NCBI GenBank assembly: GCA_035362335.1 | Contig: DAOSDL010000007.1 | Span: 62,001 to 126,000 of the forward strand | Reading direction: 5' to 3' | DNA from: JAOSJT01 sp035362335 | Lineage (GTDB): Bacteria > Bacteroidota > Ignavibacteria > SZUA-365 | DNA length: 64,000 nucleotides | Shown: in pieces, positions 42,549-50,340 of the stretch | Position numbering within the stretch: the stretch's first letter is position 1 | How the letters are laid out: each line of letters opens with the position of its first letter | Made by a program: the position numbers and the translations under genes | The notes under the pieces: model-generated | Told to the model about the DNA's origin: nothing | The model's database searches: none | Seen by the model: only the letters and a program-made list of their open reading frames with translations

Positions 42549-44807
42549 TCAATCCCATGATGGCAATTCCGCCGCAGGCCACAGACGATGCAGGGAGAAC
42601 ACCACACCGGCGACCACATATACCAGCGTCGCACCCAGCAACGCCAGTGTCATACCGAATTCGAAGGCCGCGAGCAACACCAGCGCCGAACCGATGACCG
42701 AAGCCACACCGTTCACCGCCATGGCCTTGTCGATGCGCGCTCCAATGCGCAGGCCCGCCTTGGTGAAGGGCATGCCCATGAACAAGCCCAACGGCGCGAG
42801 CAGCAGCACCGCCACAAGGATACGCAATTCGAATGCCTGATCGCCCAATAGCTGTGTCAGAGAGGGAACAAGCAGCGCTTCCAGCAGAAGCAACACGATC
42901 AACCCTGTGAAAAGTATGCGTGCATCAATGCGCGGCGCCAGGCGACTGCCCAGTCCCGATGCAAGCAGCATCGTGACCAGCACCACGGCGCCGCTATACA
43001 CGGTTGCGCCGAGAAAGAGTGCGTAACGCTGTATCAAAAGCACCTCGACAGCCATGTATCCCATGCCGATGAGGAGAAAGTAATACCATGCAGCCGCACC
43101 GAGCCGCGCCTCGCGTCCACCGGCGGGCAACAGCGTGAGAGGAAGCAGCAACAGCGCGATGCCCGCCACCAGCAGACACATCACTTTGGCCACCGGAAAG
43201 CCCAACATCTCGCGTACACCGATTTTTCCGATGGTGTCGAGATCGATGAGATTCCACATCCCGAGCTGGGCGATATACGGCCTGTCGTCGGTGCAGGGCT
43301 CGAGATTGAAGAGCACAGTATCCGATGCCTGCCTCCATCCTTCACGCACGATGCGCGATATCAAACCAGGCGGACGCGCCGGGTCGGGCGGATACACGAG
43401 CTGAATGTCCTTGTCGCGCTCCGGAGTGACCGGACCCAGTGCCTGCCACGGTGTTTCCTCGTCCAATGGTTGCTTCGAAAGCAGCAGTACCTGCCTCCGC
43501 AACGAGGGCAAATTGTACACCGCAATATGGCGCTCGGGGTGGGTTACACCCTTGCTGCGCATGGCGTCCAACGCGCTGCTCACAAGCCGTGGCACGTACA
43601 CCTGATGCTCCATCATCAGATAGCCGCGCGGCGACAGCGCTTCCCAGTAATCCTCGAAGGCTTCCGTGGTGAACAGATAATTCTCCGCCATGGCGAAGGC
43701 GCCTGATGCGAGCGCGGCGAAGGTGTTGGAACTGAGTGAATACATCATATCGAAATATTCCGTGTGACGACGCACATATGATCGCGCATCGTCTGTCACC
43801 ACACGCACGCGGGGATCATTGTAAATGTCGCCAGAGAATTTCCGCAGCACGCCCTCGCGCATCATCGCGTTGATCGACCCCACAACCTCCACGGCATGTA
43901 CTTCCATGGCTCTGTATTGCAGGGCCTGCAACACATCCGTACCGCCTCCCGCGCCAATGGATAGAAAGCGCACCGAATCCATCCGTCCCATAAGCCAGCC
44001 AACGTCGATACCGAAGCGAAAGCGCAGGGAATCGGGGCGATCCCAGTTGCCATCGAACGCGTACACGGGGCTGTTGGCGGCGTTGTCGATCTCGATGCCC
44101 TTGACCTCGGGCGAGTAGTCGTACACCTTCACCTTCGCCATGGCGTCCCAGTACACCGTGCTCACAGGGGCACGCTGCTCCCTTTCGACTCGCAACAACT
44201 CCTGCGCATGCATCGACAGCGGAACACAGGCGGCAATGAACAGCAGCGGCACGGCGCGCTGCCATCCCCGTAGCTCCATCATGGCTGCGATCAACACGGG
44301 AATGGCGGCGCCGGCGGCTGCGACCGGAGTGCCGAGCAGATTCATGGCGACAACGGCTCCCACGACGCCTATCGCGGCGCCGAACATGTCTGCCATGTAA
44401 GCCCGGGGCAGGGCGCGGGGATGCGAGCGGAAGAGTATCGCCAGCGACGCGCCGCCCGCGATGAAGGGTAGGGCGAGCAGCACGATGGCCAAGGTGGTGT
44501 CCAAAACACTGGACCAGCGTGCGAACAGTTGCGAGAGGTCTACACCGGCGAGAAACACCAGCGGCGGCGAGAGCATTACCGCGAGTCCGGTGAGTAGCAG
44601 ACCCATTCCCGCGCCATGCGCACGCCGCAGCAGAGGCACTCGGCTCGCCAGCAATGCGCCGAGACCAAGGCCCAGTACGGCAGAGGACAGGATGAGAAAC
44701 GCAAAGGTGTAGAGAAATTCCGCCGAGAAAATGCGCGTCCAGATCAGTTCCATGCCCAATAGCGTGGCCGAGAGAAGCGCAATGATGAAAAGCCGAGATG
44801 CTGTCAT
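42549..44807 (-). CDS. Polytopic membrane protein with spermidine-synthase-like domain
   Basis: The protein has 752 residues. An N-terminal block of about 6 helices and a C-terminal block of about 6-7 helices flank a soluble class I methyltransferase-like domain (residues about 230-480). That domain has FLSIGAGGGTDVLQAL, VHAVEVVGSINAMM and RVVTDDARSYVRR, as in SpeE homologues. The catalytic Asp region, normally YDVIIxDSxDP, reads YFDMMYSLSSNTF, so the key Asp seems absent. Aminopropyl transfer is therefore doubtful. Such fused proteins are common but uncharacterised. I chose ATG 44807 (MTASRLF), with GGGGAT upstream. Confidence 0.8.
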   Translation of the reverse strand: MTASRLFIIALLSATLLGMELIWTRIFSAEFLYTFAFLILSSAVLGLGLGALLASRVPLLRRAHGAGMGLLLTGLAVMLSPPLVFLAGVDLSQLFARWSSVLDTTLAIVLLALPFIAGGASLAILFRSHPRALPRAYMADMFGAAIGVVGAVVAMNLLGTPVAAAGAAIPVLIAAMMELRGWQRAVPLLFIAACVPLSMHAQELLRVEREQRAPVSTVYWDAMAKVKVYDYSPEVKGIEIDNAANSPVYAFDGNWDRPDSLRFRFGIDVGWLMGRMDSVRFLSIGAGGGTDVLQALQYRAMEVHAVEVVGSINAMMREGVLRKFSGDIYNDPRVRVVTDDARSYVRRHTEYFDMMYSLSSNTFAALASGAFAMAENYLFTTEAFEDYWEALSPRGYLMMEHQVYVPRLVSSALDAMRSKGVTHPERHIAVYNLPSLRRQVLLLSKQPLDEETPWQALGPVTPERDKDIQLVYPPDPARPPGLISRIVREGWRQASDTVLFNLEPCTDDRPYIAQLGMWNLIDLDTIGKIGVREMLGFPVAKVMCLLVAGIALLLLPLTLLPAGGREARLGAAAWYYFLLIGMGYMAVEVLLIQRYALFLGATVYSGAVVLVTMLLASGLGSRLAPRIDARILFTGLIVLLLLEALLVPSLTQLLGDQAFELRILVAVLLLAPLGLFMGMPFTKAGLRIGARIDKAMAVNGVASVIGSALVLLAAFEFGMTLALLGATLVYVVAGVVFSLHRLWPAAELPSWD

Positions 44808-45432
44808 GCCATATCCCCGTGTTACAAAGGTGGTGGTCGATGCAATGCGGCTCACAAATATATGCTATTCGAGTCTTATATTCCGAGCGGGGTGAGGGCT
44901 AGGTGAAAAGGTGAGTGGTTCGAAGTTCAGAGGAGTAAAGGGTGAAGAGTAAAGAGTAAAGTGGAGCGCCGTGCTCCTCCGCCGCGGCAGGTCTGAGAAC
45001 CGAGTCTGTTCACCAGCGCCTACGCCGGTTTGGATCGTGCATGACAGAACTTCGTCACCTCGCCACGGCGAGTCCCAGACCTGAGCGGAGCGCCGAGCAC
45101 GATTGTCCGAAATGGTACTGCGTGATTCCGGCGCGGAGTCGAAGGGTCGCGCACGATTCCGATCCCATCGATACAGATCGTAGAATGAGGTTTCGATCCG
45201 CCACGGCGAATGTTCCACTCCGCACCGACCAGAGTTCGCGTCTTACCTTACCATCATCCCGCGGTGCGTCGCTCAAGTCGAAGACCCGCCGCGGCGGGGT
45301 GACGAAAGCTGGGCAGTGTGTAGGGGACCATGTCATGTGCAGCTCGCAGTTCCGCCGTGGCGGAACTGCACCGAGCAATAATGTCCGAGATGGTACTGCG
45401 TGATTCCGGCGCGGAGTCGAAGCGCCGAAGCG
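44808..45432. other. Intergenic region with dispersed repeats
   Basis: This 625-bp gap contains a GTAAAGAGTAAAG stretch near 44940 and the family 2 repeat from 45007 to about 45430. A small inverted repeat, CAGTTCCGCC/GGCGGAACTG, lies at 45348-45370. No gene is seen. Confidence 0.7.
45007..45426. repeat. Dispersed intergenic repeat, family 2, copy C
   Basis: It starts GTTCACCAGCGCCTACGCCGG and runs through CTTCGTCACC, GAGTCCCAGACCTGAGCGGAGCG, GTGATTCCGGCGCGGAGTCGAAGGGT and GATCCCATCGATACAGATCGTAG. The tail repeats GATGGTACTGCGTGATTCCGGCGCGGAGTCGAAG at 45389-45422. These pieces are shared with 32.0-32.7 kb. Confidence 0.8.
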
Positions 45433-46287
45433 CTATTTCAGTTTGAAATGGAAGGTCGCCGTGCCTACTTGATCCGCCTGCTCGACGTTTGCCGGCAAGG
45501 CGTTGAATTTCCAACCGCGCATGGCGTTCAAGGCTGCGCGCTCGTACAAGGGTTCGCCTTTTTGAATCACGGTCATGCCATACATGCTGCCATCGGGGCG
45601 CACTCGGAAACGCACCGCCACCTGCGCATCGCGCGTGGCGCCAGCCGGGAAGCCGGGCAAGGAGCCCGCGATACGTGTGCGCGACACGCCGCCGTCCCAC
45701 TGAATATTGGTCGATGAACGCGGCGTCGCGCTGAGCGTGCCTGGATCGGAGGTGATGGCGCGACCCTCGCCGCTGCCGGAACCTGCGACATTGTCGGAAG
45801 ATTGTGCGGAGGTGGCCAGTCCCTGCTCGCGTGATTCGCGCCGCGTGCTGCCGCCGGTGATGGGGGCCGCGCTGCGTTCCTGCTTGCCGCCTCCATGATC
45901 CATGAAGTCCACCGGCTCGGCTCCTCCGCGCAATTCGCGAGGTTGCACGGGTGTGGAAGGTGCGCTCTGCGTGCGGCCGGCCTCGCGCGAAACGGTTTCG
46001 CGCGCGGGAGCTTGCCGGGCGGCGGGTTGCTGCATGCGCGCCTGCGGCGCCTGCCGCGGTGCGGAGGTGACGCGCGGCGTTGGCGTGGGTTGCACGCGCA
46101 CGCGCGAGGTGAAGCGTTCGGGTGTTGCGTCGGCGGCAGGTGGAAGATCCAACACCGTCAACTCGATTTCCCGCACCATCGGACGAATGGAAGGAAACGC
46201 CGCCCAGAAGAACATGATCAGCAGCAGCAGCGCGTGCAGTCCGATGGAGATGCCCCAGCTTTTCGCGTCAACGCTGTTCGCCGCCAT
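45433..46287 (-). CDS. TonB-family energy transducer
   Basis: The protein has 284 residues. The N-terminal inner-membrane anchor (WGISIGLHALLLLIMFFWAAF) includes the conserved His of the SxxxH pattern. A Pro/Arg/Gln/Ser-rich linker spans residues about 50-200. The C-terminal TonB domain (about 205-284) has QVAVRFRVRPDGSMYGMTVIQKGEPLYERAALNAMRGWKF and ends FHFKLK. It transmits energy from ExbB/ExbD to an outer-membrane partner. Its start overlaps the end of exbD by 20 nt. It is the last gene of a seven-gene operon whose other end encodes an outer-membrane barrel, the likely partner. Confidence 0.9.
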   Translation of the reverse strand: MAANSVDAKSWGISIGLHALLLLIMFFWAAFPSIRPMVREIELTVLDLPPAADATPERFTSRVRVQPTPTPRVTSAPRQAPQARMQQPAARQAPARETVSREAGRTQSAPSTPVQPRELRGGAEPVDFMDHGGGKQERSAAPITGGSTRRESREQGLATSAQSSDNVAGSGSGEGRAITSDPGTLSATPRSSTNIQWDGGVSRTRIAGSLPGFPAGATRDAQVAVRFRVRPDGSMYGMTVIQKGEPLYERAALNAMRGWKFNALPANVEQADQVGTATFHFKLK

Positions 46288-46696
46288 GATCGTCCCGAGG
46301 TTTTGTGGATACGAAAAATCGCGTCGCTCCGAGCCCCTTCGCTTCGTCCATCACAAATACGGCGTGCTCGAGCGGCACATCGTGATCGCTGGACAACATC
46401 ACCACCTGCTTGTCCGGGGCGGTGAGCACACTGCGCAATGCGGCGGCGAAATCCTCGCGACGCACTTCGGCATTGTTGATGAACATGCGTCCATCGTTGA
46501 GCAGCGACACCACGATCTGCTCCTGCTCCAGCGCCGTGGTGTTGCGCGCCTGCGGCAGCGTCACCTTGATACCTTCGGTGATGATGAAGGAGGAGGTGAG
46601 AAGGAAAAAAATCAGCAGCAGCAGAACGATGTCGGTCAACGAAGAGTAGCTGAACACCGACAACGGTTTGTTGGTGGTAGTAAGCTCGATTTTCAT
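46268..46696 (-). CDS. exbD: ExbD/TolR-family biopolymer transport protein
   Basis: The protein has 142 residues. A single N-terminal helix (SSLTDIVLLLLIFFLLTSSFI) contains the essential Asp in the TDIVLLLLIFF motif. The periplasmic domain shows the usual ITEGIKVTLPQA and EQIVVSLLNDGRMFINNAEV order. With ExbB it forms the proton-driven rotary motor of the inner membrane. It overlaps exbB by 4 nt and tonB by 20 nt. Confidence 0.93.
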   Translation of the reverse strand: MKIELTTTNKPLSVFSYSSLTDIVLLLLIFFLLTSSFIITEGIKVTLPQARNTTALEQEQIVVSLLNDGRMFINNAEVRREDFAAALRSVLTAPDKQVVMLSSDHDVPLEHAVFVMDEAKGLGATRFFVSTKPRDDHGGEQR

Positions 46697-47388
46697 TGCG
46701 CGCGCCCCTGTGCCTGCGCTTCCCGCGCCATCTGCGCCCGCTTCGCGGCGATCAGCGCCTTGCGTTGCTCACCCTGCGCGATATCGAGAAAATCATTGCA
46801 ACTCGTTTCTGTTTCGAACACGAAACGCGTGACACGGTTGAGCAGGTAATTGTACATGAAGTACGCGGGAATGCCCACGATGAGTCCGAATGCCGTGGTC
46901 AACAGCGCTTCCCAAATGCCACTCGCGAGGATTTGCGGATTGACCACTCCTTCATTCACCTCGATCACGCGAAACGCGGAAATCATGCCTGTCACCGTGC
47001 CGAGAAAGCCCAACAGCGGCGCGATACCCGCGATGGATGCGAGAAGGCCGAGACCACGCTCGAGTTTGTACACCTCCATGCGCGCGGCACTCTCCACAGC
47101 GTCCTTCACATCCTGATGCGATCCCTTCATTTTCAACAAACCGGCGCGGAGAATGGAAGAAAGCGGCGTGCTCGCCTCCGAGCACAGCGAAAGCGCCGAA
47201 GCAGTATCGCCTTTGCTCAACACGGCGCGAATCTGCAAAATAAATTTCCCGCCGTCGCCTTTGACCTTCGATAGTGTGATCAACTTCTGCACGATGATGT
47301 AGGTGCCAAGCAACGATGAGGCCAGAATGAACCACATGATGATGCCGCCTTTGAGGAAGAGATCGAACACTGTCATTGCGTTGTCCAT
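46693..47388 (-). CDS. exbB: ExbB/TolQ/MotA-family proton channel
   Basis: The protein has 231 residues. Three transmembrane segments match the MotA/TolQ/ExbB family: GGIIMWFILASSLLGTYIIVQKL, then GLGLLASIAGIAPLLGFLGTVTGMISAFRVIE, which is the proton-pore helix with its TVTGMI motif, and ALLTTAFGLIVGIPAYFMYNYLLNR. AGGAC lies about 9 nt before ATG 47388. It starts 19 nt after the membrane-anchored HU gene in the same direction. Confidence 0.93.
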   Translation of the reverse strand: MDNAMTVFDLFLKGGIIMWFILASSLLGTYIIVQKLITLSKVKGDGGKFILQIRAVLSKGDTASALSLCSEASTPLSSILRAGLLKMKGSHQDVKDAVESAARMEVYKLERGLGLLASIAGIAPLLGFLGTVTGMISAFRVIEVNEGVVNPQILASGIWEALLTTAFGLIVGIPAYFMYNYLLNRVTRFVFETETSCNDFLDIAQGEQRKALIAAKRAQMAREAQAQGRAQ

Positions 47389-47407
47389 GGTTGTCCTGTG
47401 TGCTGTA

Positions 47408-48400
47408 TCATGAACGGTTGCCGGTCGCCGACGCCATGTCGGGAGCCGTGGTTGGGAACAAAAGTGTCGAGGTGTCCACGCCCGGCAATTCGTGCGTGTT
47501 GTTTTCCTCGGTCAAAAGGTATACGATAATCGCCAGCACGATCAGTGTCAATGCCACTGCGGCGTAGATCATCCATTTTCCCCCTTTGCGCTCGGCGGGG
47601 GGATTGTACAATTGCTCGCGATGCCGGTGGAATTCCTCATCGTCCTGATAGGACTGCACAACACCGGGCGTCGCCTCCAGTGGTTGCGCGACCGCTTCGC
47701 CGACCGCCGTGGCCTCGTCATCCAGCGGAACTTCGTGCGCTTCCAGCGAATCGGCGGCCATCGCGTCCATGACCGGCTCCCCGCCGCCGTCCTCGTGATC
47801 CTGCACGTCGGCCCGATCCCGAATCACAGCTGACGGAAGCGGAATATCAAACTCCTCGCTCCGTTGTTCAGGTGATGCCGCGTCAATGCGTTCGGTGGCC
47901 ACGCCAGTGCTGCTGTCCTCTTCGAATATCGCATCGCCGCCATCAAGGTCGAAGTCCATGGCACTTGCATCGATGTCGTCTTCGGGCGGAGCATCGAGCG
48001 TCGGCATGTCTACCGCAGCGGGACGCAGCCGACGCGTGTCGATGCCAAGTTCTTTGAACAGCGAGGATACATTTACCGGCTGTCCGACCGAGCGGGGCAG
48101 GACGCCGTCGAGCGCGGCCACAGGTATGGCGTAGCGTTTGATCACACGCTCGCGTGCTTGCGGCTGCGCGTCTTCGCGACGCGGCGGCGCCGGGCGCGTC
48201 ACCTGTGCGATGGGCTGGAAGGTCACGCCACGCGTTTCCGCACTCGATCTCCACTGTCCAAGGCCGGGTAATTCAAGTTCCTCGCCTCCACGCAGCGCTT
48301 GCTTCGCCGTGTCGAAGAAGGCGTGCAGAAACACCCGCGCGCTGTGATCCGCGATGCCGGCGCGCCAGGCGAGCGCGAGTACCAGTTCGTCACGTGTCAT
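47408..48400 (-). CDS. HU-like DNA-binding-fold domain protein with a membrane anchor
   Basis: The protein has 330 residues. Residues 1-65 match the HU/IHF fold: MTRDELVLALAWRAGI, then VFLHAFFDTAKQALRGGEELELPGLGQWR, with the GE-x-LxLPGFG turn. Residues about 85-105 are a second basic/proline patch, and about 130-260 are strongly acidic and probably disordered. One transmembrane helix (WMIYAAVALTLIVLAIIVYLL) lies at about 277-297 and a 33-residue tail follows. Bacteroidota HU-SPOR proteins have the same head and anchor, but no SPOR domain is present here. The HU domain should face the cytoplasm. ATG 48400 overlaps the preceding HU-like gene by 11 nt; the longer frame upstream is spurious. Confidence 0.82.
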   Translation of the reverse strand: MTRDELVLALAWRAGIADHSARVFLHAFFDTAKQALRGGEELELPGLGQWRSSAETRGVTFQPIAQVTRPAPPRREDAQPQARERVIKRYAIPVAALDGVLPRSVGQPVNVSSLFKELGIDTRRLRPAAVDMPTLDAPPEDDIDASAMDFDLDGGDAIFEEDSSTGVATERIDAASPEQRSEEFDIPLPSAVIRDRADVQDHEDGGGEPVMDAMAADSLEAHEVPLDDEATAVGEAVAQPLEATPGVVQSYQDDEEFHRHREQLYNPPAERKGGKWMIYAAVALTLIVLAIIVYLLTEENNTHELPGVDTSTLLFPTTAPDMASATGNRS

Positions 48401-48623
48401 CGCCGGAGTCCTGTGTGCCTGTGTGCAACGAGGAATGTGGTGTGAAAGTGGTTTCGCCCGATTCACGCCGAAGCACGCCAAAGGTGAACAACTCCACCGG
48501 ACGACCGTCGACGAGCTCACTCTCCACGATCTGCACGGTGGTTTCGTACAAACGCTGCAGTTCATCATAGCCGAGCGGGAGCCGCCCTTCGAGTCGATGC
48601 AGTATATCCGTCGCGCGCGCCAT
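48390..48623 (-). CDS. Small HU-like protein
   Basis: The protein has 77 residues. LGYDELQRLYETTVQIVESELVDGRPVELFTFGVLRRESG follows the HU/IHF pattern of two helices, then a GxxVELxxFGxL beta turn. The long DNA-binding arm that contains the Pro intercalation tip is missing; the frame ends soon after (HTGTQDSGDDT). It is therefore a minimal or truncated HU fold, perhaps a dimer partner of the membrane-anchored HU protein encoded next. It starts one base after the stop of the barrel gene. The homology is inferred by pattern only. Confidence 0.7.
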   Translation of the reverse strand: MARATDILHRLEGRLPLGYDELQRLYETTVQIVESELVDGRPVELFTFGVLRRESGETTFTPHSSLHTGTQDSGDDT

Positions 48624-48624
48624 G

Positions 48625-50340
48625 TCAGAATCCTACTTCCACGCCGCCCATCATGAAAAAGGGGCGTTCGTGATAACCCTTCCAGCGCTGATAGCGTTGG
48701 TCGAGGGCGTTGGTGAAGAGCAGGAACAGACCGGCATGTGTCCACGGTCGCCAGCGGATCTCCGCGCCGACCAACATCCATGCGGGGATGGTGCCGCTCC
48801 CCGCTTCCTGCTCGCCTGTCAGATGGGCATTGGCCTGCACTTCCAGATCGAAGGGGAGCTTGTGCGAAACAATCGCGCGCAATTCCATCGATGGGAGATA
48901 GGGGACGGCGTTGTCCAATTCCTCGTCGTGCGAACTTCGCAGACTCAGCGTTGCCTGCGCCTGCGTGCGTTCTGTGAAGCGATGTTGAATGTCCGCATGC
49001 AGCGCGAACATGCGCGATTGCGCACCATAGCGCAGACTCCACTGCTGCCGCACGGGATCGGGCAGCGGGGAGTAGCTGCCCCAACTGTTGCTGGAAATGT
49101 ACTCGACGTACATCCGTCCCGCCGTGGCGCGGCGGTCGTCCAGGGCGATGCCGGCACTGAACAGCATGGGAATATCCGTGTGGCGGATGGCGCTCGCGAG
49201 CATGAGAAAGGGATTCTCGTTGCGCAGCGCATGGAAGGTGCGCTCCCGCACCTCCGGCTCGTAGGCCAACCACAACGCGTAACTTTCATCCATTTGCCAG
49301 GTGGCGCGCAGCGAGGGATACAGGCGGAAACTGCTGGCATCGTCGTTGCCGCGGTACAGGTACATGGTCACGCCGCCATCAAGCCGCCATTGCTCGGACA
49401 ATGCGTAGCGGCTGCGGCCAGCGAGTGCGAGGTGATACGGACGAGTGGCGTCGGCAGCGCGCTCGCTCATGTCTGCGACATGCAACCCGATGTTTGCTTC
49501 GATGGGGAAGTCGTTCCATGTCGTGCGCACGCGGCCATCAATGCCAAAGCGCTGCTCGGCTTGCTCGTAGGTTCCCAGCGGCAAGGTGTCGCGCAGCGCA
49601 AGGTGCTCCTCCAACGCGCTGTGGGCATAAAACATGGAGAGCTCATGGTCTATCACCGCATTGCGCCGCGAGATCAATCCCACGCCCAGGCGCAGGTGAT
49701 TGCCGCTTCGGGTGAATTCCATGGAGGGATCGAGGCGCTGCAATTTATCGGCGTACAGACCGTAGCGTGTGGCGCCGAACTCCACATCGCCTTCGATACG
49801 CGAGGAGGCGAACAGTGGTGTGATGTCGCGGGGAAGCCAGGTCCCGCCTTGCACCCGCAGCTCACCGGTCTTGTAATCCGCGCGTGGCACGTGGCCACGG
49901 CTGGCTTCGTAGGCGGCTTCCACTCCGATATCGCCTCGCGTGAAATGGTCGGCGAACCAGGCATGCGCCAGCGGCGTGTGAAAGGTGCCATAACCCAGCC
50001 GTGCGCCGAATACGCGCAGGTTGCCCGGTAGATCGCGCAAGCCGAGCGGCAGGCGCGTGGGCGCCGTACCCATGTAGCGCTGCTCGCGTTGCCCGCGCCC
50101 TACGCGCGAGGTAAAATCGGCAGCGGCCGGCTCGTCGATGAATTTTTTCCTGTCCTCGGTGAATGCAAGCAAATCCGTGCCGGTGATCACATACTCCGGC
50201 AAGGTGAGTGCGGGCAGCACATCGGTGGCGCGGCGCGTTTCGGGACGGAAATCCTTGGGCGGAGGCAGGGGTTTGTCCTGCGCCCATGCGGTGACGCCGA
50301 GTTGCGACCATAGAAAAAGAACAAGAGCGACACGTCTCAT
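48625..50340 (-). CDS. Outer-membrane barrel protein, TonB-receptor-like
   Basis: The protein has 571 residues. The signal peptide ends VTAWAQ. A short N-terminal region (LPEYVITGTDLLAF) resembles a TonB-box/plug start, but a full plug domain is not evident. Most of the protein is amphipathic strands typical of a large beta-barrel (LGYGTFHTPLAHAWFADHFTRGDIGVEAAYEAS and others). The end AGLFLLFTNALDQRYQRWKGYHERPFFMMGGVEVGF is typical of TonB-dependent receptor barrels. It is the likely outer-membrane client of the TonB encoded downstream. Its ATG overlaps the stop of the TPR gene (ATGA). Confidence 0.8.
   Translation of the reverse strand: MRRVALVLFLWSQLGVTAWAQDKPLPPPKDFRPETRRATDVLPALTLPEYVITGTDLLAFTEDRKKFIDEPAAADFTSRVGRGQREQRYMGTAPTRLPLGLRDLPGNLRVFGARLGYGTFHTPLAHAWFADHFTRGDIGVEAAYEASRGHVPRADYKTGELRVQGGTWLPRDITPLFASSRIEGDVEFGATRYGLYADKLQRLDPSMEFTRSGNHLRLGVGLISRRNAVIDHELSMFYAHSALEEHLALRDTLPLGTYEQAEQRFGIDGRVRTTWNDFPIEANIGLHVADMSERAADATRPYHLALAGRSRYALSEQWRLDGGVTMYLYRGNDDASSFRLYPSLRATWQMDESYALWLAYEPEVRERTFHALRNENPFLMLASAIRHTDIPMLFSAGIALDDRRATAGRMYVEYISSNSWGSYSPLPDPVRQQWSLRYGAQSRMFALHADIQHRFTERTQAQATLSLRSSHDEELDNAVPYLPSMELRAIVSHKLPFDLEVQANAHLTGEQEAGSGTIPAWMLVGAEIRWRPWTHAGLFLLFTNALDQRYQRWKGYHERPFFMMGGVEVGF

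Noticed and set aside
47408..49273. 621-residue extended form of the anchored HU protein
   Set aside because: The N-terminal 290 residues are antisense-like sequence overlapping the barrel gene. ATG 48400 gives a normal HU start.
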